Under the pieces are notes generated by a model. That model was not told the DNA's origin. It did not search any database and saw only the letters and a program-made list of their open reading frames with translations. Position numbers and translations under genes: made by a program. A DNA stretch of 64,000 nt from Polyangiaceae bacterium. Its GTDB lineage: Bacteria > Myxococcota_A > Polyangia > Polyangiales > Polyangiaceae. The stretch spans positions 372,001 to 436,000 of the forward strand of contig JAHBVX010000005.1 of NCBI GenBank assembly GCA_019637295.1, written 5' to 3'. This document shows positions 8,397 to 17,567 of this stretch, in pieces; within the stretch, counting starts at the first letter, position 1; the number at the start of each line of letters is the position of its first letter.

Positions 8397-9530
8397 TCAC
8401 AGGGACGCGCGGTAGAGTTCGAGCAGGTCGGCCCTGGTGCACGGCCTCGGGTTGTCGCGGTGGCAGGCGTCGTCCAGCGCCTTGTCGGCCAAAGTTCCCA
8501 ACGCGGACGCCGGGACGCCGGCGGCGCCCAGCCCACCCGGCAGCCCGACCCGGCTCCGCAGCGCGGCGGTCGCGCGCGCCGCGCCCCCGGGCACGGCGTC
8601 CGCGCCCAGCAGCAGCGCGACGTGCAGGACTCGCTCGAGGGCGCTGTGTTCGTTGAAATCGAGCACCGCCGGCAGGCACAGCGCATTGGCCAAGCCGTGA
8701 TGCAGGCCGAAGTCGCTCGACAGCGGGTGCGCCAGCGAGTGACAGGCGCCGAGGCCCTTCTGAAACGCCACCGCTCCCATCATGGCGGCCTTCATCAATG
8801 CGCCGCGCGCCTCGAGATCGCTGCCCTGCTCCACCGCGCGCGGCAAATGGCCCACGACCCGGTCGATCCCCGCGACGGCGATGGCATCCGCCATCGGGTG
8901 ATCGCCGAGCGCGAGGTAGGCCTCGATGCAGTGGGTGAGCGCGTCGAACCCCGTCGCGGCAGTGATCGCGGGCGGCATGCTCGCGGTGAGCGCCGGGTCC
9001 AGGATGGCTACCTTCGGCAGCATCACGGGGGCGAACACGACGGTCTTGCGTTGGGTGGACTTCACCGTGAGCACGGCTGCTCGCCCGACCTCGCTGCCGG
9101 TTCCGCTGGTCGTGGGCAGCGCGATCACCGGCGGCAGTTCGCGCGGCACGTACTGGCCTCCGCCCTGCGCGTCGTCGAGTTCTTCCCAGGATCTGGCGCT
9201 CCGCGTCCGAACGCCGACCAGCTTGGCCGCGTCGATGGGCGAGCCGCCGCCGACGGCGACCAGGCCGTCCGCACCGTGGGCCGCGTAGGCCTCGGCTCCA
9301 GCCTCGATCTCCGCTTCGGTGGGGTTGCTGCTGACGCCGTCGAACACGGCCGCCTCCACACCTGCCGCGGACAGCGCCGCGAGCACCGGCTCGAGCAGCC
9401 CCGCTCGACGCACCCCCGCGTCGGTCACCACCAGCGCCCGAGCAACGCCCAGCGCGCGCGCCTCGTCGCCGCTGCGGTCGACCTCGCCGACCCCGAACAC
9501 GATCTTCGTTGGAAAGCTCCAGATTGCCAT
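8397..9530 (-). CDS. iron-containing alcohol dehydrogenase (group III)
   Basis: A 377-residue NAD(P)-dependent dehydrogenase. The nucleotide site is VAVGGGSPIDAAKLVG near residue 95, followed by LPTTSGTGSEVG. The metal ligands are in the signatures GFDALTHCIEAYLA and KGLGACHSLAHPLSSDFGLHHG, where Asp and three His residues coordinate Fe2+. Length is typical. The ATG at 9530 overlaps the stop of the upstream glutamine-synthetase-family gene (TGATG), so the two are translationally coupled and probably act in one pathway, for example on an amino alcohol or its gamma-glutamyl derivative. The physiological substrate cannot be read from the sequence. Confidence 0.92.
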   Translation of the reverse strand: MAIWSFPTKIVFGVGEVDRSGDEARALGVARALVVTDAGVRRAGLLEPVLAALSAAGVEAAVFDGVSSNPTEAEIEAGAEAYAAHGADGLVAVGGGSPIDAAKLVGVRTRSARSWEELDDAQGGGQYVPRELPPVIALPTTSGTGSEVGRAAVLTVKSTQRKTVVFAPVMLPKVAILDPALTASMPPAITAATGFDALTHCIEAYLALGDHPMADAIAVAGIDRVVGHLPRAVEQGSDLEARGALMKAAMMGAVAFQKGLGACHSLAHPLSSDFGLHHGLANALCLPAVLDFNEHSALERVLHVALLLGADAVPGGAARATAALRSRVGLPGGLGAAGVPASALGTLADKALDDACHRDNPRPCTRADLLELYRASL

Positions 9531-10921
9531 CACACCACCTCGAAATAGCGTTCGAGCTCCCAGTGGGTCACCGCGCGGTCGAACGCCCGGACCTCCCAGT
9601 CGCGCGTGCGCGTGTAGTGATCCACGAACGCCGCGCCGAACAGCGCGCGAGCGGCCTTGCTCCGCGAGAGCAACTCGTTGGCCTCCGCCAGAGTGCGAGG
9701 GAGGCGGAGCGGGCCATCCGCGCCGGCATCGCCCTGGGTCTCTGGGGGTGCAGTCAGGCCCTTCTCGATGCCGTACAGGCCTGACGCCAGACAGGCGGCG
9801 ATGGCGAGGTACGGGTTGATGTCGGCGGCGGTCTGCCGGTACTCGATGCGCAGTCCGGTCGGGCTGCCCGGATCGATGACGCGAATCGCGCAGGTGCGAT
9901 TGTCGACACCCCAGGAGGCGACCAGCGGCGCCCACACCCCCGGCACGTAGCGTTTGTAGCTGTTGATGGTGGGCGAGTAGATCGCCGTCAGCTCCCGCAT
10001 CAGCGCCATCTGTCCGGCGATGTACTGGCGCAGCGTCTTGGACATCCCGCGCGCCCCCCGCGGGTCGAAGAACACGTTCTTGCCGCCCCGCCACAGCGAC
10101 TGATGCAAGTGCCCGCTGGCGCCAGGCAGGTTCTCGTTCCACTTGGCCATGAACGTGACGGCGAGCCCGTGACGATGGGCGATCTGCTTGATCGCCACCT
10201 TGAACAGCGCCGCCTTGTCCGCGGCGGCGAGCGGGTCATCGTGATGCAGGGCGGCTTCGTACACGCCGGGCCCCGTCTCGGTGTGCAAACCCTCGACGGG
10301 GATCCGGAAGTCCGCCAGCCCCTCCATCAGGTCGCGCATCAACTCCGAGTCTTGACCGGCCCGCACCCAGCTGTAGCCGAACATGCCCGGGTCGAGCGCC
10401 TCGAGCGCGCGGAAGCCCTTCTGGTGCAGCGTCTGGCGGGTCTCGCGAAAGAAGTAGAACTCGAACTCGGTGCCGAACCGCGCCTCGTAGCCGAGGGTCC
10501 GAGCACGCTCGACGATCCGGCGCAGCAGCGAGCGCGGACAGGCCGGGTGCGGCTCACCATCCGCGGCCCGGAACTCGCACAGCATGGCGATCACGCCCGG
10601 CTCCCAGGGGATCGGGCGCAGGGTGGTGGGATCGAGCACGGCGTGGGCGTCCGGGTAGCCGGTGTGCCAACCGGTGACGCGGGCGTTGTCGTACAGCATG
10701 TCGGCGACGTCCCAGCCGAAGATCACGTCGCAGAAGCCGAACCCCTTCGCCAGGGCCGACTCCAGCTTGTCCAGCGACACGTACTTGCCGCGCAGCACAC
10801 CGTCGACGTCGACGCCGCCGATCTTGGCCCGAGTGACGCCCTGCTCGCGCAAGCGCGCGACGAGGACTGCGCCGTCGCTGGCTGCGGTTCGTGGGCTCGT
10901 TCGACGTCGCTTGGCCGCCAT
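9530..10921 (-). CDS. glutamine synthetase family protein (gamma-glutamylpolyamine synthetase-like)
   Basis: A 463-residue ATP-dependent ligase of the glutamine synthetase fold. Motifs in order are GTEFEFYFF (metal-binding Glu), ETGPGVYEAAL, ASGHLHQSLW (ammonia/glutamate region), INSYKRYVPG, and GLRIEYRQTAADINPYLA. The N-terminal part with RGKYVSLDKLESAL and DVIFGWDVADMLYD is typical of PuuA/GlnA3-type enzymes that join glutamate to polyamines or other amines, not of housekeeping GlnA, and no adenylylation-site tyrosine motif was noticed. ATG 10921 was chosen because upstream residues are low-complexity. It is coupled to the iron alcohol dehydrogenase downstream; a response regulator gene lies 47 bp upstream on the same strand. 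Confidence 0.85.
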   Translation of the reverse strand: MAAKRRRTSPRTAASDGAVLVARLREQGVTRAKIGGVDVDGVLRGKYVSLDKLESALAKGFGFCDVIFGWDVADMLYDNARVTGWHTGYPDAHAVLDPTTLRPIPWEPGVIAMLCEFRAADGEPHPACPRSLLRRIVERARTLGYEARFGTEFEFYFFRETRQTLHQKGFRALEALDPGMFGYSWVRAGQDSELMRDLMEGLADFRIPVEGLHTETGPGVYEAALHHDDPLAAADKAALFKVAIKQIAHRHGLAVTFMAKWNENLPGASGHLHQSLWRGGKNVFFDPRGARGMSKTLRQYIAGQMALMRELTAIYSPTINSYKRYVPGVWAPLVASWGVDNRTCAIRVIDPGSPTGLRIEYRQTAADINPYLAIAACLASGLYGIEKGLTAPPETQGDAGADGPLRLPRTLAEANELLSRSKAARALFGAAFVDHYTRTRDWEVRAFDRAVTHWELERYFEVV

Positions 10922-10968
10922 GCGGCGTGAGTAGTCGAGCGCTTCGAGCGCCGCAACGCCCCCGGCGC

Positions 10969-11409
10969 TCAGCTCTTCAGCGCTTCGCCCAGCCGGCGCG
11001 CCATGACCTCGACCGAGTAGGGCTTGGCGACGTAGCCAATGACCGACGGGTGGCGTCGAATCTCGTCCGGCACGTCGTCTTCGCCGAGGCCGCTGGTCAC
11101 GAGCACGCGCACGGATTGGTGGCGCTGAGCGATGAACTCGAGCAACTGCGAGGGCGACTCGCCCGCGAGGTGGACGTCGAGCACGACGGCGTGGGTGGAG
11201 GCGTCGGACAGTGCCTTTCGTGCTCCAGCGAGGTTGGTCGTGGCGACCGCCTCGAAGCCGTGGCTCTCGAGCAGCTGCGCGGTGAGCGACGCGAGGCGAG
11301 CTTCGTCGTCGCACACGACGATGCGCCGTCGACCCTCTTCCGTTTGCTGTGTCTCGGCGGGCCGGTCACTCACCGCACCACGCACTCCTAGGCTTGCAAG
11401 GCTCCTCAT
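10969..11409 (-). CDS. single-domain response regulator (CheY-like receiver)
   Basis: A 146-residue protein with about 25 variable N-terminal residues and then one receiver domain. The acidic pair is in IVVCDDEARL, the phosphoacceptor Asp is in AVVLDVHLAGE, the conserved Thr/Ser is in VLVTSGL and the Lys is in YVAKPYS. There is no output domain, so it likely works through protein contacts or in a phosphorelay. It precedes the glutamine-synthetase-family gene in the same direction by 47 bp, so shared transcription is possible, and it follows the first kinase gene after 53 bp. Confidence 0.85.
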   Translation of the reverse strand: MRSLASLGVRGAVSDRPAETQQTEEGRRRIVVCDDEARLASLTAQLLESHGFEAVATTNLAGARKALSDASTHAVVLDVHLAGESPSQLLEFIAQRHQSVRVLVTSGLGEDDVPDEIRRHPSVIGYVAKPYSVEVMARRLGEALKS

Positions 11410-11462
11410 GGCCCCTCCGATGAGTGCATCCTAGCGGACTGGGCCCCCGAGCGCCACTCGCC

Positions 11463-13274
11463 TCACCCCCGAAGCTGTCGAATGACGGCCCACGCTACCG
11501 CTCCCAGACCGGAAACCAGTAGAAGACCGGCGATCCAGGTGGCTCTCAAGGACGCGATGGTCAACACCTCCCCCGCAGATCCGGCGTAGATCTGGTCGGT
11601 CAGCGTCAGGATGATGCTGACCGTGATCAGCGCGATCCCGGGGATGAGGCGGCGGATGAGGCTGGACTCTGGAGGGGAGAGCGCGCGTAGCTCGGCGTGT
11701 TCCGGCGGGGGCGCGGGCATCGACCAGCGCGGTGCGCTCAGCGGCTCGGGCCGCCCGGAGCCGCCATCCGAGGCTGGGCGAGTCGAGGACTCCCCGTTCC
11801 CCGGGCCAGCCGCAGGGTCGGCTGCGAACACGGCGGGGAAGGACGTGCCGCTCGCGTGCGCACCCAGGCGCACCGCCGGCGTTGCGCCGCTCGGGGTCCG
11901 ACCAGCCGCGATCAGGTTGGCTCCGCTCGGGGTGCGCCCCGGGTTGCCCACCGCGGCATAGGTGCCGCTAGTGCGAGCCGGTGCGCGCATGGAGGGCGCC
12001 TCTCCCGGCTGCAAGTCCAGCGCGAGATCCAGCGGCGGCGCGTCGTCCAGATCCAGCAGGGCCTGGTGGCTGGCCCCGGAGGCCGTGCGGGGGCGGGGCG
12101 CGGGGCTCGGCGCTGCGAGCTCGAGCTCGGGCACGATCGCCGCAGGAGTGCTCGCGACCGGCGCGGGGAGCGTAGGCGCCGAGGGCGTGGCCAGGGCGCG
12201 ATCGGGACGCAAGGGCGGACGCGAGGCGAGCTTCGCGGCGGGACCCACGTGCTCCTCGAGAGGGATGTGTCCGCCCTCCGCCCGATTGTCTCGGACGCGA
12301 TGCCCGCTCACCTCCGACACCTCCGCCCGCGCGCCCGCCGCAGCGACGAGCTCGTCCCAGAACTGACCCGCCTCGGCGTAGCGATTGCGTGGGTCGACGG
12401 CGAGTGCGCGCCGAAACACCTCCTCGACCGCGTCGGAGACGGCGATACCCTCGTTGCGTGGGGTTGGGCGGCGGTTCTCATCGAGCACCGTGCCCAACAT
12501 CGCGGCTTGATCGCCGTCGATGACGGTGCGAGCCACCATCAGCTCCACCACCGTCAGCGCCAGGCCCCAGACGTCCGTCCACGGACCCGTCTGACCGTAG
12601 CGCTTCGGAACCCACTGTTCGGGCGCACCGTACGCGGGCGTGAACGATGAGAACGCGCTGCCCGTCTGGCTCGCCCGCCCCGCGACCTGACTGGCCACGC
12701 TCTTCGCCTTGCCGATACCGAAGTCGAGGATCTTGACCACTTCCTCGCCGGCCATGTTCGCCACGAAGATGTTCTCGGGCTTCAGATCACGGTGCACGAC
12801 CGAGATGGGCCCCTCAGGACCCATGAAGTTGTGAGCCCGCTCCAGCGCACGCGCGACCGGGGTCAACATCCGGATCAGCTTCTTCAGCTGGAGCGGCGCT
12901 TGGCCCTGCGCTTTGCGGCGCTCCATGACGGAGTCGAGGGTCTCCCCCTCGAGCCACTCGAGGGCGATGAAGGGAACGAACGCGCCGGACTCGAGGGTGA
13001 CGGCGTCCACATGCAGCGGCCTGACCACCGCCGGAATACTCGCGGACAACCTGAACAGTAGCTCGGCTTCGGCTCGAAACTGCTCGAGGAAGTCGTCCTT
13101 GTGCGCCGCGCTCAGTTGCTGCGGGATCTTGAGACACTTGAGCGCAACGGGCGCGCGAAACCCGCCATGATAGGCGCGATACACGACCCCGAAGCCGCCC
13201 TCCGCGACGACGCGCTCGATCTGGTAGCTGCCCGCGATGACGCTACCGACGATTCCGAAGACATCCTCGACCAT
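11463..13274 (-). CDS. eukaryotic-like Ser/Thr protein kinase, membrane anchored
   Basis: A 603-residue kinase. The domain spans about 16-310 with glycine loop VAEGGFGVVYRA, Lys46 in PVALK, HRDLKPEN at 161-168 and DFG at 184-186, so all catalytic residues are present. A 250-residue Pro/Ala/Thr-rich linker carries repeats of GRTPSGA and similar. Two transmembrane segments close the protein (about 540-603), ending with a short Arg-rich tail. The first 15 residues (MVEDVFGIVGSVIAG) are nearly identical to those of the next kinase gene, and the two architectures match throughout, so they are tandem paralogues. The start ATG at 13274 is supported by this match. Confidence 0.93.
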   Translation of the reverse strand: MVEDVFGIVGSVIAGSYQIERVVAEGGFGVVYRAYHGGFRAPVALKCLKIPQQLSAAHKDDFLEQFRAEAELLFRLSASIPAVVRPLHVDAVTLESGAFVPFIALEWLEGETLDSVMERRKAQGQAPLQLKKLIRMLTPVARALERAHNFMGPEGPISVVHRDLKPENIFVANMAGEEVVKILDFGIGKAKSVASQVAGRASQTGSAFSSFTPAYGAPEQWVPKRYGQTGPWTDVWGLALTVVELMVARTVIDGDQAAMLGTVLDENRRPTPRNEGIAVSDAVEEVFRRALAVDPRNRYAEAGQFWDELVAAAGARAEVSEVSGHRVRDNRAEGGHIPLEEHVGPAAKLASRPPLRPDRALATPSAPTLPAPVASTPAAIVPELELAAPSPAPRPRTASGASHQALLDLDDAPPLDLALDLQPGEAPSMRAPARTSGTYAAVGNPGRTPSGANLIAAGRTPSGATPAVRLGAHASGTSFPAVFAADPAAGPGNGESSTRPASDGGSGRPEPLSAPRWSMPAPPPEHAELRALSPPESSLIRRLIPGIALITVSIILTLTDQIYAGSAGEVLTIASLRATWIAGLLLVSGLGAVAWAVIRQLRG

Positions 13275-13319
13275 GGCCCCAGCGCCCGGCGTGGGCGCGC
13301 TCCTTCAATGGGTTATCCC

Positions 13320-15113
13320 TCAGTTGTCCTTGGGGAGCAGGTGAAAAACGATCAGCCCCAGGCCGGCGACCAACAGGACGGCGGCGATCGGCGTGGCGGA
13401 CACCGGCCCGAGCGCGAGCGCCTGGCCGGTCTGCCCATGATACACGCGACCCGCCGCCCCGACGGAGATTGCCGCGATGACTAGCCCGATCCCGGTCGGG
13501 AACAACGGCAGCGGCCGCCGGGCCTGCTCTGGCTCGGACGCCATCACGCGAGGCTTGAGCACGTGCTGCGCTCGCGGCGAGGATGACGACGTCCGCTCGA
13601 GCTCGAGGCCCCGCCGCGGCCCGGCCGCCGGGGCCGGCTCCGGGGCGTCGAGCTGAAGGTTCAGGGCCGGGGACGGCGCGGGAGCGGCCTCCCGCACGAT
13701 GGGTTCCGGCAGCGGCGCGGGGAACTCCGGGGTCTCCGGCGCGAGCCGGCTCGCGGGCCGGGGTGGCGGCTCGGGCAAGGTGAAGTCGAACCCCACCTCC
13801 GGTGGCGAGTCGCCCTGACCCAGGTCCTGCGGAGGAATGCTCGGCAGCGATGCCTCTCGCCCGAACCCCGGAGCCTCGGGCGGGAGGCTCGGCAGGATGG
13901 CCTCGCCCCCCAGTCCGCCCGGCGGGATGCTCGGCAGCGCGGCCTCGAGGGGGCTCGGAGCATCGTCCAGGCCATCGTCCAGCGGTTCCGCGTCTCCGAA
14001 GGGATCGTCGATGCCCAGAGTCGCACGCGTCATACCCGCGGGTCGGATGACCCCCGGGGGTAGATGCGCGGGCGGAGCCTTGCCGGAGAGCCGCGGGGGC
14101 GGAGGTCGCGCGGCCTCGATGACCTCCTCTCGCGGTACGCTGCCGGCCTCGCGGCGAGCGTCCCGCGGGCGCGCGTCCCGCATGCCGAGGGCGGCGGTCA
14201 GCTCGTCCCAGAACTCGCCCGCGTCCCGCGGACGCTCGCGAGGATCGACCGCCAGAGCTCGCACGAAGACCTGCTCGACGGCGGAGTCGACGGCAATCCC
14301 CAGCGCCTTGGGGGTCGGACGGCGCGCCGGATCCAGCGCCAGGGCTCGGATCTCCATGGGCTCACCCTCCATCACGGCAGCGCCCTTGAGCGACTCCACC
14401 AAGGTCAGCGCCAGACCCCACACGTCCGTCCACGGTCCGACGTCCCCCAAGCGGTCCGGCGCCCACTGCTCCGGCGCGGCGAAGGCCGGCGTGAACCAGC
14501 TGGGCGCGCGCTGCCCCGCTTGGGGCTTGCCCACCACCTGGTTGGCGACGCTCTGCGCCTTGGAGACGCCAAAGTCCAAGATCTTCACGACCTCTTCGTC
14601 GCCGAGCCGGGCGATGAAGATGTTCTCCGGCTTGACGTCGCAGTGCACGATGGAGACGCTGCCCTGGTTGCCGTGAAAATCGTGAGCCTTGGCCAGCGCC
14701 TCCGCCACCGGCGTCAAGAGCCGCACGAGCTTCTTGATCGGCAGGGCGCCACCGCGGCGCTCGAGCATCACGTCGAGGGTCTCGCCCTCCAGCCACTCGA
14801 GGACCATGTAGGGAACGAAATTGCCGTCCGGCGTCGTGAGCGCGTCGATGTGCAGGGGACGCACTACCGTGGAGATGCTGGCCGAGAGCGCGAACAGCAG
14901 CTCGCCCTCCGCGCGGAACTGCGCCAAGAACCGCTTCTGCCGATCCGCCGAGAGCTTCTCCGGGAGCTTGAGGCACTTGAGCGCGACCGGCGCGTTGAAC
15001 CCCTGGTGCTGGGCCCGGTACACCACCGAGAATCCCCCCTCGGCTACGACCGCTTCGACGTGAAACGCTCCCGCGATGGAGCTACCCACGATGCCGAACA
15101 GATCCTCGACCAT
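13320..15113 (-). CDS. eukaryotic-like Ser/Thr protein kinase paralogue with HCD in place of HRD
   Basis: A 597-residue kinase of the same design as its downstream neighbour: glycine loop VAEGGFSVVYRA, Lys46, catalytic loop, DFG, long Pro-rich linker with repeated LPSIPP, and two C-terminal membrane segments. The catalytic loop reads VHCDVKPENIF, so the Arg of HRD is Cys (codon at 14640-14642). Lys46, the catalytic Asp159, Asn and DFG are kept, so activity is likely but activation-loop control probably differs, as in non-RD kinases. ATG 15113 was chosen because it aligns with the paralogue; a TTG at 15185 would overlap the divergent gene's promoter. The gap to that divergent gene is 75 bp. 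Confidence 0.92.
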   Translation of the reverse strand: MVEDLFGIVGSSIAGAFHVEAVVAEGGFSVVYRAQHQGFNAPVALKCLKLPEKLSADRQKRFLAQFRAEGELLFALSASISTVVRPLHIDALTTPDGNFVPYMVLEWLEGETLDVMLERRGGALPIKKLVRLLTPVAEALAKAHDFHGNQGSVSIVHCDVKPENIFIARLGDEEVVKILDFGVSKAQSVANQVVGKPQAGQRAPSWFTPAFAAPEQWAPDRLGDVGPWTDVWGLALTLVESLKGAAVMEGEPMEIRALALDPARRPTPKALGIAVDSAVEQVFVRALAVDPRERPRDAGEFWDELTAALGMRDARPRDARREAGSVPREEVIEAARPPPPRLSGKAPPAHLPPGVIRPAGMTRATLGIDDPFGDAEPLDDGLDDAPSPLEAALPSIPPGGLGGEAILPSLPPEAPGFGREASLPSIPPQDLGQGDSPPEVGFDFTLPEPPPRPASRLAPETPEFPAPLPEPIVREAAPAPSPALNLQLDAPEPAPAAGPRRGLELERTSSSSPRAQHVLKPRVMASEPEQARRPLPLFPTGIGLVIAAISVGAAGRVYHGQTGQALALGPVSATPIAAVLLVAGLGLIVFHLLPKDN

Positions 15114-15188
15114 GCTACGCCTTGTTAGCGCAGCTGCGCGCGCATCGGGTTTCTTTTTGATGGGCTCCGCGGTTTCCTCGGGCAAGCG

Positions 15189-15971
15189 ATGACACGGCCG
15201 CGGCTACGGGACGGCTTTCTGGCCATCGGCTTCGGCTTCCGCTTCTTGCTGCGCTCCCCGCGCACCTGGCCCTTCGCCCTGGTGCCGGCGGTGGTGTTCC
15301 TCACCCTGGCGTTGTCGACCACGGCGCTGAGCGTGTACGTCATCCGCCCTTGGCTCTCCGGCGCGGTCGGTCCCGCCACCGGAGTGGAGTGGGCCGGGAC
15401 CGTGGTCGGTTGGCTGGGGGCGGTGGCCGCGGGGCTCCTCGGCATGCTGCTGTCCCTCGCCATCACGCCCCCGTTGTCGGCGCCTGCTCTCGAGCACATC
15501 GTCGGCGAGGTGGAGCGGGAGCTGGGCGCGCCCGAGAGGCCGGCGCTGGGCTTCTGGACCGAGGTCTGGTTCGGCATCAAAGCGCAGGCCCTCGTCGCGT
15601 GTGTGGCTGGGCCGCTGCTCGCCCTGCTCTGGATCGTCAACTTCGCCTTCCCGCCGGCGCAGGTCGTCACCATTCCTCTGAAGCTGTTCGTCGCCGCGCT
15701 CGCGCTGTCCTGGAACCTGCTCGACTACCCGCTGACGCTGCACGGCTGGCCCATGCGGCGGCGACTGCGCTTGCTCTGGGACAACCTGCGTTCGGTGAGC
15801 GCGTTTGGGGCGCTGTTCGCGCTGCTGTTCTGGATCCCGTGTTTCCCCATACTGATGCTGCCGGTCGGCGTGGCCGCCGCTACCCGGCTGCTGTGTCAGC
15901 TCCGCGCCGCCGACGATCGCGCCAAGCAGCTCCCCGCGTCACGCGATGGCGATCCCAATTTGCTTTCGTAG
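15189..15971 (+). CDS. EI24/CysZ-like integral membrane protein
   Basis: A 260-residue protein with about five hydrophobic segments. The start GFLAIGFGFRFLLRSPRTWPFALVPA, the amphipathic stretch with LEHIVGEVERELG, and LSWNLLDYPLTLHGW followed by RRRLRLLWDNLRSVSAFG fit the EI24 domain (Pfam), which also includes the sulfate permease CysZ. The NLLDYPLTLHG segment resembles the family's conserved core. Transport of sulfate is possible, but no cys genes are nearby, so the substrate is unknown. It is divergent from the kinase pair, and its last 33 bases overlap the end of the convergent gene at 15939. Confidence 0.8.
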   Translation: MTRPRLRDGFLAIGFGFRFLLRSPRTWPFALVPAVVFLTLALSTTALSVYVIRPWLSGAVGPATGVEWAGTVVGWLGAVAAGLLGMLLSLAITPPLSAPALEHIVGEVERELGAPERPALGFWTEVWFGIKAQALVACVAGPLLALLWIVNFAFPPAQVVTIPLKLFVAALALSWNLLDYPLTLHGWPMRRRLRLLWDNLRSVSAFGALFALLFWIPCFPILMLPVGVAAATRLLCQLRAADDRAKQLPASRDGDPNLLS

Positions 15972-17426
15972 CTTGGCGTATCGCTCGCTGCAGGCGAAGC
16001 CGACGAGGTCCTTGAACAGTGGTCCGCCCGACCCCTCTTGCTCCTCGAGCAGCGCCTGAGCCACCACCAGGTCGTTCGCGAGCAGCAGGCCCGCGCGGCA
16101 CGCCGTCTTGTCTACGCTCTCGCTCCAGCGCATCAGGTTCGTTCGCCCACCCTCCTCGACGAAGCGCAGGAAGTAGCCCCGCAGCATGTCCTTCTGCTGA
16201 GGCTCGAGCAGCGGCTCCATGGCGCCCGCCATCGGGGAGACCCGACGCTTCATGTCCTCCGCGATGGGCAGCCCGGGGTTGCCGATCACGAGCGCCGCCA
16301 GGAACAGATCCTCCAAGTCTTGAACGGACGAGAACAGCGTCTTCAGGAAGTGATCGGCGCGATAGTAGGTCAGATGGCGCCCGACGAGGAAGGCGTGTTC
16401 GGGCTGGGTACGTCCGGACAACACGCGCCGGCCCACGACCGTGACGGGAGGCACCCCCGGGATGTGCTCGAAGCCCACGTCCCGATCCTTCTCCAGAAAG
16501 ATCGGCGGTACCGGCAGACCAAACATGGCTGCGCCCCAGGGTATGGCTCGGACCGCCGTGACGGTGGCCTGCGCCGGATCCTGTCGCAGCGCCGCGGCCG
16601 GCTGATGCAGCTGGCCATCGCGGCGCAGGGCGGTCACCCGCCCGAGCAGCACCGCTGGCGCCACCACGGCGAAGATCTGCCCGGTCAGTAGTTCCTGCTC
16701 CGGATGCATCAGCAGGTCGTGCCAGGCGTTGGCGCTCACGCTCGTCTTGGCGGCGATCAGCCCGGCCGTTTGCTGTGCTTCGAACGCGGCCCGCTCCTCG
16801 GGGCTGGCGGCGCCGAGGGCGACGAGCGCGGCGGCGCAGCACCAGGCGGCGTCGCGATCCCCCCGCGCTTGGTGAATGCGGTGGAGCGCGCGGACCGCCT
16901 CGGGGTTGAGCGGATCCCGGCGCACGCGGCGCCAGGCCTGCTCAGGGTCTTCCTGCGCGAGCTCACTGGTGGCCTCGAGATCACTGAGGTCCACCTCGAC
17001 GTTCACCTGCGCCTGGGCGCGACGCAGCTCCTCCTCGAGCTCCCGCACCCGGGCCTCGAGCCCCTCGATGCGCTTGAGCAGGAGTGTCCGCCCTGGATCG
17101 CCTGCGGCGTCCACCTGCAGCGGCGAGAGCGATTGCGGCGACTGCTCATAGTGCTCGACGATGCGAACCTTGTGATGGGCCTCGTAGGCGCTGACCATCG
17201 CCTGCTCGAGTCGAGCGAGGCGGCCGCGGTCCAGTCCCAGGTTGTCCGCCGCGCGCTCGAGGCGGGCGCGCTCGTCCTGAGTGATGACCCCGTCCTCCAG
17301 TGCTTCGGCGAAGATCGACTCGTACTGCTCCTCGAGCGGTCCGAGCCCGAAGCCCCCCGACACCTCGCCGGCCACGAAGCCGGCGTCCAGCTGAAAACCA
17401 CCCTGTACTGAAACCGGCTGAGCCAT
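15939..17426 (-). CDS. myxobacterial conserved protein with EF/TerB-like N-terminus, function unknown
   Basis: A 495-residue cytoplasmic-looking protein. Residues 30-75 (YESIFAEALEDGVITQDERARLERAADNLGL) resemble the acidic helical segments of TerB-like domains. A coiled coil lies at about 110-145 (LLKRIEGLEARVRELEEELRRAQ), then TPR-like helices (DPEQAWRRVRRDPLNPEAVRALHRIHQARGD), and finally a roughly 280-residue C-terminal domain with FLVGRHLTYYRADHFL. The last domain is seen in TPR proteins of myxobacteria as far as I recall, but no enzyme motif (for instance HExxH) is visible. Its 3' end overlaps the convergent EI24-like gene by 33 bp. Confidence 0.7.
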   Translation of the reverse strand: MAQPVSVQGGFQLDAGFVAGEVSGGFGLGPLEEQYESIFAEALEDGVITQDERARLERAADNLGLDRGRLARLEQAMVSAYEAHHKVRIVEHYEQSPQSLSPLQVDAAGDPGRTLLLKRIEGLEARVRELEEELRRAQAQVNVEVDLSDLEATSELAQEDPEQAWRRVRRDPLNPEAVRALHRIHQARGDRDAAWCCAAALVALGAASPEERAAFEAQQTAGLIAAKTSVSANAWHDLLMHPEQELLTGQIFAVVAPAVLLGRVTALRRDGQLHQPAAALRQDPAQATVTAVRAIPWGAAMFGLPVPPIFLEKDRDVGFEHIPGVPPVTVVGRRVLSGRTQPEHAFLVGRHLTYYRADHFLKTLFSSVQDLEDLFLAALVIGNPGLPIAEDMKRRVSPMAGAMEPLLEPQQKDMLRGYFLRFVEEGGRTNLMRWSESVDKTACRAGLLLANDLVVAQALLEEQEGSGGPLFKDLVGFACSERYAKLRKQIGIAIA

Positions 17427-17567
17427 CCTACATCATCCTCCACGGGGCGTCGGGACTGTCTCCCGGATGCGGCCCGCCATCAACCCCCGCGCTGCTCGAG
17501 GGAGTGCACGCGAGCGCCCCGAACGTGCTAGAACGTGGGTGTTCTCGCACTCGAAGGGAAACCGCGC

